Assembly: GCA_024693545.1 (NCBI GenBank)
Contig: JAILKT010000030.1
Coordinates: 1-52,345 of the forward strand
Source of the DNA: Lachnospiraceae bacterium
GTDB taxonomy: Bacteria; Bacillota; Clostridia; Lachnospirales; Lachnospiraceae
Reading direction: 5' to 3'
Length of the DNA: 52,345 bases
The notes under the pieces are model-generated. The model was not told the DNA's origin. It worked only from the letters and a program-made list of their open reading frames with translations, and did not search any database. Both the position numbers and the translations under genes were made by a program. How positions within the stretch are numbered: position 1 is the stretch's first letter; the number at the start of each line of letters is the position of its first letter. Below, piece by piece: positions 23,967-32,464 of this stretch.

Positions 23967-26840
23967 TCAGTCGGATACGACGATGTTTGTAACGCTTGTG
24001 GTCGTAAGATCACCGCTGAGAAGTGCTTCTTTGTTCTCGTCATTGAAGTAGAGACCGTAAACTTCCCGCGCAAGCTTCGCTGCGTTAGCCGAGGCGTAGC
24101 CGTTGGGGATTACGACTGTAACGCTTATCTCCGGATCGTCATAAGGAGCAAACGATATAAATAAAGCGTGACTGGGGTGTGTCAGACTGACCTGAGCGGT
24201 TCCTGTTTTACCTGCCACTTCAAATCCGAGATCTCCGTATAGATCATTAAGGCTGTTAGCCGATGTATTAACAACGTTATACATACCCTTCTGAACTGCA
24301 TTCCATTCGGAATTCGAGTAATCTTCTATCTGATTATACACTTCCGCATGCTTATCTTCAATTGTATTTTTTTCCTTGTCTTCTATTTTATCGACTAAAG
24401 AAAGATTGAAAACAGTGCCTTTATTGGCAATTGCGGTTACATATCTCGATATCTGGATCGGAGCAAACGAATGGTAATATCCTATAGATGTTCTTACGGC
24501 ATCGGTACTCGAAATAGCCGGCAGTGACTCGGGAACTTCAATACCGGATTTATCCGAAAGTCCGAATTTTGAAGCATACTTCTGAATCTTTGATATTCCG
24601 AGTGAATCGGAATACATACCGTTTTGATCCAGTGACATTTCATATCCGACTTCATAGAAAAAGTAGTTACATGAGTGCTGAATAGCCTGCGTAAGGTTTA
24701 GCGAGCCGTGGTTTCCCGGATATTTCCAGCATTTCGGTGAGGGATCTACAAGTTCGAATATACCTTTATCAGTAATTTTTGTTTCTGTTGTAATAATGCC
24801 TTCGCCAATACCAGCCAGAGCCATAAGCGGCTTAAATGTTGAACCTGTTGCCGTTACCTGCATGGCAGGTCTGTTAAGAAGAGGTGTCGCCTTATTGTTT
24901 ATAAGTTTTTGGTAATATTCCCAGTCAAGTTTATTGGCAAGCCTGTTACTGTCATAGCTCGGGTATGTAACGCAGGCGATCACATCTCCGGTATTAACAT
25001 CAGTGATAACAATTGAGCCCGAACATGGTTCAAGCGCTAGCATACCGGGTGTTATCTCAAGTGTTTCGAGCTTTTTCAGAACAAAGCTGTAAGCTGATGT
25101 TGTTCCGCTCGAAAGCTTATTGTAATCGTTTTTGTTGTATTCGATGATACCCTGATCATAAAGAAGAAGACAAACATCCCTTCCTGTAAGAGTAAGATTG
25201 AATACGAGCATTCTGTAAAGGATCTTATCAAAGTCATCGTTATGATTAAGACTTATAAAAATTTTATTAAGTATCTTTTCGTACGTTTCTTTGTTGGTAT
25301 TATAATCATCGGCAACATTGATCGATGAAAGATCGACCCACTGATTGTCTATTGCGTATTTTATAAATTCACTTAGTGAAATCTTATTATCCGCATATTT
25401 GACGTATACGGGGTCCTTTTCGCTAATAAGCTCCTTTTTTATAATGCCGCTGTTCTTTAAAAGAGAATATATAAAGCTTATATACTCCATCGACTCGTCT
25501 CCGAGATCTTCGTTACTTATGGGATTGTTGTAATCGAGAATCTTTCGTATAAGATTAAATACATTCGATTTTTTATTGAGGTACAGTCCGTAAACCTTCT
25601 TCTCAAGCGCTGTGGCATCTGACTCGGCAAAATGTTTAAAATCTATAACGGAGTTATCAAAAAAAGCGTTATAAACCTCATAGATCGGAATGGTGATCTG
25701 TGAAGCCGACTTTCCCTTTCCGCCATAGCTGAAAGAATCAACGATCTTAGAACGAAGGATAGCCGCTATATTGTTTTCAAGTATATGATAAAGTGCAATC
25801 TGAAGCTCTCTGTCGAGTGTAAGATATATGTCGGATCCTGCTACGGGATTTGTTATTGTTTCGGTTGAAAGCACCTTACCGCTGCTTGTAAGAGAAAGAT
25901 TGATCTTACCTTTTCTCCCGCGAAGAAGGCTGTCAAGTTCCTTTTCGATACCTGTTTTACCTATTTGATCGGAAGTATTATATACAGGTTCGTCAAACTC
26001 TTCGGAATCGTTGAGGTCTTCGGTTTCTTCCTCACTCATTGTTCCGGTGTAGCCGATTATGTGTGAAAAATAAAGAGTATCGTAGTAACGGCGTGTTGAA
26101 ACCTGTTTGATCTCAACGCCGAGCAAAGAAGCCGAGTTCTCTTCTATAGCGGCAATCGTTTTTTTGTCAACATCTGTACAGATGGTAAACTGCGCATATT
26201 GAGGGTTTAGAGTAAAAAGCGCATATCTGACAGACATTATCTTGAGCGTCTCTTCTATGGAGTATTCATCACTGATACCGAACATACGACTGGCCTTGTC
26301 GCCGTTTTTAAGGAAATTATAAACCTCTTCTGCCGTTGCGGCTTCCTGTTCGGGTGAAAGGTCCGATACGCTTTTAAGTCCATAGGCGTTCTTCTTGAAA
26401 CGGAGAAGTGCCATATCTTTGATATTAAATGAGAATTCTTTGTTTTTATATTCTATAGCAAAATCAAGTTCAAGCTCTTTATTGTTCTTTTCGATGATCT
26501 TGATGAGCTGGGATATCATTTCGTTTTTTTCCTGATTACCGGTAAGAAGCGCACTGTTACCCATTACAATATTATAGCTTTCGGTATTGTCGGCAAGAAT
26601 ATTGCCCTTTTTATCAAAGATACGTCCTCTTGTACTGTCGGAAAAACGATACTGATTTGTTTTGTAGGAAGATGATGAAACTGTTCTTGCGACGTTTTCG
26701 CTATCGGCATTCATTTCATAAACCTGAAGATTATATAACCTTATTATGAGAATAAAGAACAGGATAAATGCCAGCAATATCAGATAGATATGCCGTAAGC
26801 TGAATATTCTTTTTAGCTTTTCAAGAATTATATCAAGCAT
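23967..26840 (-). CDS. mrdA: Class B penicillin-binding protein 2 with large insertion
   Basis: 957 residues, far longer than usual PBP2 (about 630-720). One N-terminal membrane segment (about 17-40), a dimerisation domain with GRIFDKKGNILADN, and a transpeptidase domain with Ser667 (GSTFK), Ser723 (HSCNYFF) and Lys878 (AGKTGTAQ). Between LTLDRELQIALYHILE (near 340) and ALEPCSGSIVITDV (near 605) there are about 240 mainly helical, charged residues with no counterpart in standard PBP2. It cross-links side-wall peptidoglycan with RodA. It follows mreD by 37 bp, with site CGGAGAAA. Confidence 0.94.
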   Translation of the reverse strand: MLDIILEKLKRIFSLRHIYLILLAFILFFILIIRLYNLQVYEMNADSENVARTVSSSSYKTNQYRFSDSTRGRIFDKKGNILADNTESYNIVMGNSALLTGNQEKNEMISQLIKIIEKNNKELELDFAIEYKNKEFSFNIKDMALLRFKKNAYGLKSVSDLSPEQEAATAEEVYNFLKNGDKASRMFGISDEYSIEETLKIMSVRYALFTLNPQYAQFTICTDVDKKTIAAIEENSASLLGVEIKQVSTRRYYDTLYFSHIIGYTGTMSEEETEDLNDSEEFDEPVYNTSDQIGKTGIEKELDSLLRGRKGKINLSLTSSGKVLSTETITNPVAGSDIYLTLDRELQIALYHILENNIAAILRSKIVDSFSYGGKGKSASQITIPIYEVYNAFFDNSVIDFKHFAESDATALEKKVYGLYLNKKSNVFNLIRKILDYNNPISNEDLGDESMEYISFIYSLLKNSGIIKKELISEKDPVYVKYADNKISLSEFIKYAIDNQWVDLSSINVADDYNTNKETYEKILNKIFISLNHNDDFDKILYRMLVFNLTLTGRDVCLLLYDQGIIEYNKNDYNKLSSGTTSAYSFVLKKLETLEITPGMLALEPCSGSIVITDVNTGDVIACVTYPSYDSNRLANKLDWEYYQKLINNKATPLLNRPAMQVTATGSTFKPLMALAGIGEGIITTETKITDKGIFELVDPSPKCWKYPGNHGSLNLTQAIQHSCNYFFYEVGYEMSLDQNGMYSDSLGISKIQKYASKFGLSDKSGIEVPESLPAISSTDAVRTSIGYYHSFAPIQISRYVTAIANKGTVFNLSLVDKIEDKEKNTIEDKHAEVYNQIEDYSNSEWNAVQKGMYNVVNTSANSLNDLYGDLGFEVAGKTGTAQVSLTHPSHALFISFAPYDDPEISVTVVIPNGYASANAAKLAREVYGLYFNDENKEALLSGDLTTTSVTNIVVSD

Positions 26841-26877
26841 CTTGTTTCTCCGGTTTCAAACATTCAAACATCAAAGT

Positions 26878-27387
26878 TCATTCTTCGGTCTTATCGAAAC
26901 GAAGCAAAAAATTATTAATAAGTCGAAGTATTCTGTACAATATAATGCTTACCAAAACTGTGTAAACTATCTTGGGTATCGTTATTCTGTATATATAAAA
27001 TGAGAGGTTGGTCCGTCCCTGCAGAAGATAAAAAACGATAAAAAACATGATATTGTACAGCAGCTCTCCTGCAGCGGTCAAAAGGATCGGCGTCATGTGA
27101 TCCTCGTCATCGTATATCTTGTTTGCAAATCCCGAAAAATTACCAACGATTATGTAAAAGATCGGAAAAACACCGATCACATTGCCATAGCAGCAGTCTA
27201 TAAAAAATCCGCACAGAAGTCCTGTTATCATAGCCCTTATCCGTCCATGCATATATCCTGTCGAAACGACAAGTATCATAAGCAGATCGGGAACAACTCC
27301 GGCAAGAGAAAACGACGAAAAAAGGCCTGTCTGAAGAACATACAGGATAAAAGTTCCGAATATAAGTGTAATTGCTCTAATTATCAC
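26878..27387 (-). CDS. mreD: Rod-shape protein MreD
   Basis: About 169 residues with five to six membrane segments (LIFGTFILYVLQTGLF, VVPDLLMILVVSTGYMHG, IRAMITGLLCGFFIDC). MreD is an integral partner of MreC in the elongasome. I favour GTG 27387 as start, 9 nt after GTGAGG; another GTG at 27402 would make it five residues longer. Either way it overlaps the end of mreC. Confidence 0.9.
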   Translation of the reverse strand: MIIRAITLIFGTFILYVLQTGLFSSFSLAGVVPDLLMILVVSTGYMHGRIRAMITGLLCGFFIDCCYGNVIGVFPIFYIIVGNFSGFANKIYDDEDHMTPILLTAAGELLYNIMFFIVFYLLQGRTNLSFYIYRITIPKIVYTVLVSIILYRILRLINNFLLRFDKTEE

Positions 27388-28273
27388 TTCTGAAAACCTC
27401 ACTTATTCCGTCGTACTGTTCACGTAGCTGAGTGATTATAAGAACAGCATCTATATGTTCAAAGTCAACCACAGGAGTAAGTTTACACTGCTGGGACAGT
27501 TTTGTCGGATCCACTCCTATATCACTTACGTAGCCGACAAGGATACCGGGAAGGTACTTATCGCTTATGTATGACGTAACTACCTCATAGTTGTCATATA
27601 TCTGTGCATTCAGGCTTATCTGTGAAACGTTTATGTAACCTTTGTCGATAAGTTCAAGATCTCCGCTGACAATACATGTATCGGAAGTCTTTAGGAACAT
27701 TCCGCTGACCTTACTGGCGTCATCTATGATCGTACGAATTCGTGCCCAGTTGCTTCCTGTTTCTGTCACGATACCTACAAGTCCGTTTCCGGCAAGAACG
27801 TTCATGTCTTTAAGAATGCCGTCGTTTTCACCTTTGTCAATTATAAACTCACCGCTGTAACTGTTGGGATCTTTGCTTATAACCTTGGCTGCGACTTTAT
27901 CGTATTGATCGTAAAGTGCATCGAGATTATACAGTTCTCTGTAATATGACAGTTCATATTTTTCCTGATTCAGGATCTGGTTTGTGTTTTTCAGATCGTC
28001 TATCTGTTCGCGAAGTTCACGGTTCTCTTCTATCAGCTTGTCCATATTCGAAAAATGCTCTGCTTTGTTTTCGAAATAATCGCCCAGATCGTTGATCCCT
28101 TTTTGCATGGGCGCAACAACAGAACCTATAACATTTTTTACGGGAGAAAATACCTCAGAGAATCTATAGGATACAACGATTAAAATTACGCAAAAGACCG
28201 TAAGACCCCAAAATACAATTTTGGGGTTTATCACGATTTTCTTTCTTGGTTTATTCTTGATCTTAGGCTTCAT
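27377..28273 (-). CDS. mreC: Rod-shape protein MreC
   Basis: 298 residues. Basic cytoplasmic N-terminus, one membrane segment (about 18-40, FWGLTVFCVILIVVSY), a coiled coil (about 65-115) and the extracellular beta domains containing FIIDKGENDGILKDMNV and GLVGIVTETGSNWARI. MreC links MreB and MreD to PBP2 and RodA. Start ATG 28273 follows AAGGATTG; the TTG two codons upstream is less likely. It begins 2 bp after mreB. Confidence 0.94.
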   Translation of the reverse strand: MKPKIKNKPRKKIVINPKIVFWGLTVFCVILIVVSYRFSEVFSPVKNVIGSVVAPMQKGINDLGDYFENKAEHFSNMDKLIEENRELREQIDDLKNTNQILNQEKYELSYYRELYNLDALYDQYDKVAAKVISKDPNSYSGEFIIDKGENDGILKDMNVLAGNGLVGIVTETGSNWARIRTIIDDASKVSGMFLKTSDTCIVSGDLELIDKGYINVSQISLNAQIYDNYEVVTSYISDKYLPGILVGYVSDIGVDPTKLSQQCKLTPVVDFEHIDAVLIITQLREQYDGISEVFRSDN

Positions 28274-28275
28274 GA

Positions 28276-29307
28276 TCAATCCTTATAATTCATCTGTTTT
28301 AATACGTACGATAAGCTTGAGAGCGAAGGACTTTCGATGATCCTTCCTATGCCGAGTGCAACGGAATTGGCGGGATCGCTGCATATGTTGACGTTAAGCT
28401 CGGTTTCGGAGCCGAGTAATTTAGAAAGATCCTGTATGCTTGCCGATCCACCCGTAACATATATTCCGGAATCAATGATGTCTGATGCGATTTCGGGCGG
28501 TGTATGTTCAAGGATCATCCTAACGTTGTCGACGATGTTTTGCAGATGCTCTCTTATGGCTGTATAAACGAAAGCGCTGTCAATCTCCTTTTCAATGGGA
28601 AGTCCGCTTACAACATCACGTCCGTAAACTTTGATCGCTTTCACTTCGTCTTCACCGGGCAGGACTGCTGTTGCAAGATTGATCTTTATGATCTCTGCAG
28701 TTTTGTTTCCGATGATAAGATTATATTTTTTCTTAACGGCCGAAATTATGTCTTCATCAAACTTATTGCCACCGATAGGTATAAGTTTGCTTAAAACGAT
28801 ACCTCCGAGAGAAAGAACGGAAATCTCGGTGGTGTCAGCGCCTATATCGACAACCATCACTCCGCTTGCATCAGTTACGTTGAGTCCGACACCCAAGGCA
28901 TCGGCGATGGGACGTTCGACTATCTTAACCTTACGGGGCTTGATATTTGTACTGGCGACAAGATCGGTAAAGGCTTTCTTTTCGACTTCGGTAATATCTG
29001 TCGGAGTTGTAACGATAAACTCGCTTCCGTTAAGCTTTCCGTGTGTAGCGGCAAGTTCTTCGAATACGATGTTGAGCATTGCCTGCATATGTTTAATATC
29101 AGCGATAACTCCGTATTTTACAGGATATGTAACCTCTATGTTGGAAGGTGCTTTTCCGAACATCTCAAAAGCTTCGTCACCGACAGCTATTATCCGGTTG
29201 CCGTCAGCAACTGCGATTATATTTTTAGCGTCATAAATAACGCCTTCATTTTTCTTGTAGATCTTAAGAACTCTTGTTCCGAGATCGAGGCCGTAGGTCT
29301 TTGACAT
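28276..29307 (-). CDS. mreB: Actin-like rod-shape protein MreB
   Basis: 343 residues with actin-fold phosphate loops: YGLDLGTRVLKIY, VVDIGADTTEISVLSLGGIV and the adenosine motif YVTGGSASI. MreB filaments orient wall synthesis along the cylinder. ATG follows TATGGAGGA. First gene of mreBCD-mrdA-minCDE-rodA-mgsA-dacA. The N-terminus lacks the extended membrane helix of Gram-negative MreB. Confidence 0.94.
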   Translation of the reverse strand: MSKTYGLDLGTRVLKIYKKNEGVIYDAKNIIAVADGNRIIAVGDEAFEMFGKAPSNIEVTYPVKYGVIADIKHMQAMLNIVFEELAATHGKLNGSEFIVTTPTDITEVEKKAFTDLVASTNIKPRKVKIVERPIADALGVGLNVTDASGVMVVDIGADTTEISVLSLGGIVLSKLIPIGGNKFDEDIISAVKKKYNLIIGNKTAEIIKINLATAVLPGEDEVKAIKVYGRDVVSGLPIEKEIDSAFVYTAIREHLQNIVDNVRMILEHTPPEIASDIIDSGIYVTGGSASIQDLSKLLGSETELNVNICSDPANSVALGIGRIIESPSLSSLSYVLKQMNYKD

Positions 29308-29354
29308 AAATCCTCCATATCAGATTCATTATTTTCTGCTCATAATACATATAT

Positions 29355-29383
29355 TTTATATTTAATGTATTTTTAGGCACCAA
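29355..29383 (-). promoter_or_regulatory. Weak candidate promoter of the mreB cluster
   Basis: Minus strand TTGGTG (29383-29378), a 17-bp spacer, TATAAA (29360-29355), in the 85-bp gap after miaA. The -35 is poor. No terminator is seen in the gap, so readthrough from miaA is also possible. Confidence 0.4.
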
Positions 29384-29392
29384 ACTATTATA

Positions 29393-30352
29393 CTATATTC
29401 TGTTAAAAAACGAAACCATAAAAGAGATCATATCTTCTTCGCTTTTATGATCGCGCCTGTCAACATATGTTATGTTTTTCTCTCTTTTCCACCACGTAAG
29501 CTGTTTACGGGCAAAATGACGGGTATCTCTTTTTATTAGCCTGACAGCTTCGTCAAGAGTGATGAGCCCATTTAAATGATCGTCTATTTCCTTGTATGAC
29601 AGTCCCAGCATCGAGATGTTTTTTTGAGTACAGCCCATGTTTCGAAGTCTTTGTACTTCGTCGATCAGACCTTCTTCCATCATTTTATCAACTCTTTTGT
29701 CAATCCCGGAATATATTTCGTTTCTGTCATCGGTTACTACAAAATATACAAAATCATAAGGAGAATTTTTTGATCTTTCCTCCATGTTGTGATCCGAAAT
29801 CCTTCGTCCCGTAATCTCGAAATATTCAATGGCATGAAGAACTTTTTTTATATTGTTCATATGAATCGAAAGAGCTGACTGCGGGTCTATCTTTTGAAGA
29901 TATGCATGCATGTCTTCCGGACTGTTTTTGAAACGTTTCTGTATATCTTCCCTTACTTTTTCCGATGTTTCATCATCATATTCAGTAAAATCGATATCAT
30001 AAAGAAAAGCCTGAATATAAAATCCTGTTCCTCCGACCACTATCGGAACCTTTCCGCGAGAGGCAATGTCATAAGCTGCCTCTCTCGCAAGTTCCTTAAA
30101 TTTTATTACACTGAAGTCTTCGTCAGGATCGCATATATCGATGAGATGATGCTTTACACCACCCATTTCTTCGCGTGTGATCTTGGCAGTACCGATGTCC
30201 ATTCCTCTGTATACCTGCATTGAATCTGCAGAAATGATCTCTCCGCCTATCCGTTTTGCTATTTTAACGGACAGGGAAGTTTTTCCGACGGCTGTCGGAC
30301 CTGCTATGACCATTATTTTTATTTTTTCATCACTCATATTTTTTCCGATCAT
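29393..30352 (-). CDS. miaA: tRNA dimethylallyltransferase
   Basis: 319 residues. P-loop VIAGPTAVGKTSLSV, SADSMQVYRGMDIGTAK, HHLIDICDPDEDFSV, VGGTGFYIQAFLY and QLTWWKRE are diagnostic. MiaA adds a dimethylallyl group to A37 of tRNAs reading UNN codons. ATG 30352 overlaps the mutL TGA (ATGA); a second in-frame ATG at 30337 follows a weak CGGAAA and is also possible. The mutL-miaA order is conserved in many bacteria. Confidence 0.95.
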   Translation of the reverse strand: MIGKNMSDEKIKIMVIAGPTAVGKTSLSVKIAKRIGGEIISADSMQVYRGMDIGTAKITREEMGGVKHHLIDICDPDEDFSVIKFKELAREAAYDIASRGKVPIVVGGTGFYIQAFLYDIDFTEYDDETSEKVREDIQKRFKNSPEDMHAYLQKIDPQSALSIHMNNIKKVLHAIEYFEITGRRISDHNMEERSKNSPYDFVYFVVTDDRNEIYSGIDKRVDKMMEEGLIDEVQRLRNMGCTQKNISMLGLSYKEIDDHLNGLITLDEAVRLIKRDTRHFARKQLTWWKREKNITYVDRRDHKSEEDMISFMVSFFNRI

Positions 30353-32391
30353 ACAATACGTTTAAACAGTTTTTCCATTTCATCTTTGGTTATGCTGATG
30401 AAAATAGGTCTGCCGTGTGGACAATTAAAAGGATCTTTTGCTCTTATGAGCTGTTCTATCAGCGCTTTGGCTTCCTCATAGGATATTTTAGAATTGCCTT
30501 TTATAGCGGCTTTGCAGGCTCTTGTAGCGAGCTGTTCCCTCAGAGACAGCGTTTTCTCTTTATCAAACGTTTTATCCAGCATATCATTGAGAAGTTCGAG
30601 AAACAGATTTTTGGGGTCTATTCCATGGTCCTGCAGAGGTACTGCGGTAAGTAAATATTCTCTTCCGCCGTAAGGTTCGATCTCAAAACCGAGTTCTCTG
30701 AACTTGTCCATATTGGAATCAAGACATTCGATCTCTTTGACATTGAGAGAAACACAGATACCCGGCATCAGCGCTTGAGGATTGCATATTTCTTCAGCGG
30801 CCATACTCATAAATTTTTCATACATGATCTTTTCATGAGCGGCATGCTGATCGATAAAAAATGCCTCGTCACCGTGCGATATAAGCCAGTAGGTGTCAAA
30901 AACCTGTCCGATTATGTTGTAATCGGCGTTGAGAGAATTCTTAAAGCTTTCCTTGGTCTCCTCTTCTATATCACCCGTATCGGTATTCAGACTGAATTGA
31001 GGAGCGTTTTTGTATAGAGTTTGTCCGTCACGGCCGGGTGAAGCAAAAGAATTTTCTTTAAAAAATCCTTTTTCTTCGATAGTAAGCTTCTGCTTTGATG
31101 TGGAAAGTTCTATACCGCTTGTCTTCAGAAAACTTCCGCCTTCGTCATTATCATTTCTCTTATTATCCTCAGTGTCTTTTTCATCATCGTAAACATTCGG
31201 CAGCGGCATATATTGATTTTTTTGAACGGAATGAGCCTCCTGCGGGGCGTAGCGCTCCTGCTGAGTCCCCTCCTGCGGTGCGTAGCGAGCCAAGACGGGG
31301 CTGTCTTGCGACGGACGAGTATCGGATGATAATATACTCGCCGAAACATCAGAAGGCTCATATGCGCTTTTAAACGGCTTGTAAGCAGGTTCCTCTAGCG
31401 CTTTCGGAACAATCTGAATATTTTCAAGAGTTTTCTTTACCGTATGATATACAATATCATAAATATCAACGGAATCTTTAAATCTGACTTCAAGTTTTGC
31501 GGGATGTACATTAATATCAACCAGTTCTTTGTCTATTTCCAGAAACAGAACCGTAAATGGAAATTTATGTTGCATAAGGAAAGGCGCATAAGCGTCTTCT
31601 ATAGCCTTTGTTACGGTTTTATTTCTGATATAGCGTCCGTTTACATAATAATATTCGTCGGACCTGTTTGCACGTGCCACAATAGGCTTTGCAATGAATC
31701 CGCTAACCTTCAGCGGGCCGTCTTGACTGATGACAGGCGTGAGGCTTTCGCTCATCTCTCTTCCGTACATGGAATAGATGATATCTTTTATGCTACCGTT
31801 ACCGTTTGAAAAGAATACGGAACGTCCGTTGCTTATAAGTCTGAAAGATATTCCCGGATTTGCGATGGCGATCTTTTCTATCACATCAGTGATATAGGCG
31901 GTTTCGGTGGTTGCCGACTTAAGGAATTTCTTCCTTGCCGGTATCTTTGAAAATATATCCTTAACTATGATCGTTGTGCCGTCCGGTGCGCCTACCTGAG
32001 TTACATTGTCCGATCTGCCGGGTTCATATCTTGCTCCCAGAAGCGCGTCTTTTTCTTTTGTTATTATCTCGGTGTCGGATACACTTGCTATGCTTGGAAG
32101 CGCCTCACCTCTAAAACCCAGTGTGCTGATCGTGAACAGGTCGGATGCATCCTTTAATTTACTTGTGGCATGAGGGAGAAATGCGGTTTTTACTTCGTTT
32201 ATGTTTATACCGCATCCGTTATCGGTTATCCTGATCAGTTCACTGCCGCCGCCTTTGATCTCAACCGTAATCGTGCTTGATGATGCATCTATTGCGTTTT
32301 CAACAAGCTCCTTTACGACAGACGAAGGTCTTTCGATCACCTCTCCGGCTGCTATTCTGTTAATCGTTTCGACATCAAGGATATTGATCAT
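30349..32391 (-). CDS. mutL: DNA mismatch repair protein MutL
   Basis: 680 residues. The GHKL ATPase N-terminus has IAAGEVIERPSSVVKELVENA, DNGCGI, TLGFRGEALPSI and GTTIIVKDIF. The C-terminal endonuclease site DQHAAHEKIMYE is intact, with CPHGRP, so this is a nicking-type MutL as in Gram-positives lacking MutH. The linker (about 330-450) is low complexity and includes two copies of RYAPQE encoded in a locally GC-rich stretch (31230-31310). Start ATG 32391 (MINILD) follows CGGAGAGA. Confidence 0.96.
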   Translation of the reverse strand: MINILDVETINRIAAGEVIERPSSVVKELVENAIDASSSTITVEIKGGGSELIRITDNGCGININEVKTAFLPHATSKLKDASDLFTISTLGFRGEALPSIASVSDTEIITKEKDALLGARYEPGRSDNVTQVGAPDGTTIIVKDIFSKIPARKKFLKSATTETAYITDVIEKIAIANPGISFRLISNGRSVFFSNGNGSIKDIIYSMYGREMSESLTPVISQDGPLKVSGFIAKPIVARANRSDEYYYVNGRYIRNKTVTKAIEDAYAPFLMQHKFPFTVLFLEIDKELVDINVHPAKLEVRFKDSVDIYDIVYHTVKKTLENIQIVPKALEEPAYKPFKSAYEPSDVSASILSSDTRPSQDSPVLARYAPQEGTQQERYAPQEAHSVQKNQYMPLPNVYDDEKDTEDNKRNDNDEGGSFLKTSGIELSTSKQKLTIEEKGFFKENSFASPGRDGQTLYKNAPQFSLNTDTGDIEEETKESFKNSLNADYNIIGQVFDTYWLISHGDEAFFIDQHAAHEKIMYEKFMSMAAEEICNPQALMPGICVSLNVKEIECLDSNMDKFRELGFEIEPYGGREYLLTAVPLQDHGIDPKNLFLELLNDMLDKTFDKEKTLSLREQLATRACKAAIKGNSKISYEEAKALIEQLIRAKDPFNCPHGRPIFISITKDEMEKLFKRIV

Positions 32392-32464
32392 TTTATCTCT
32401 CCGGTTTCTAAGTGCTGCATTTTTTTTTAACATTCCGGTGCGGAAACATCGCCGGCGCCGTGTT

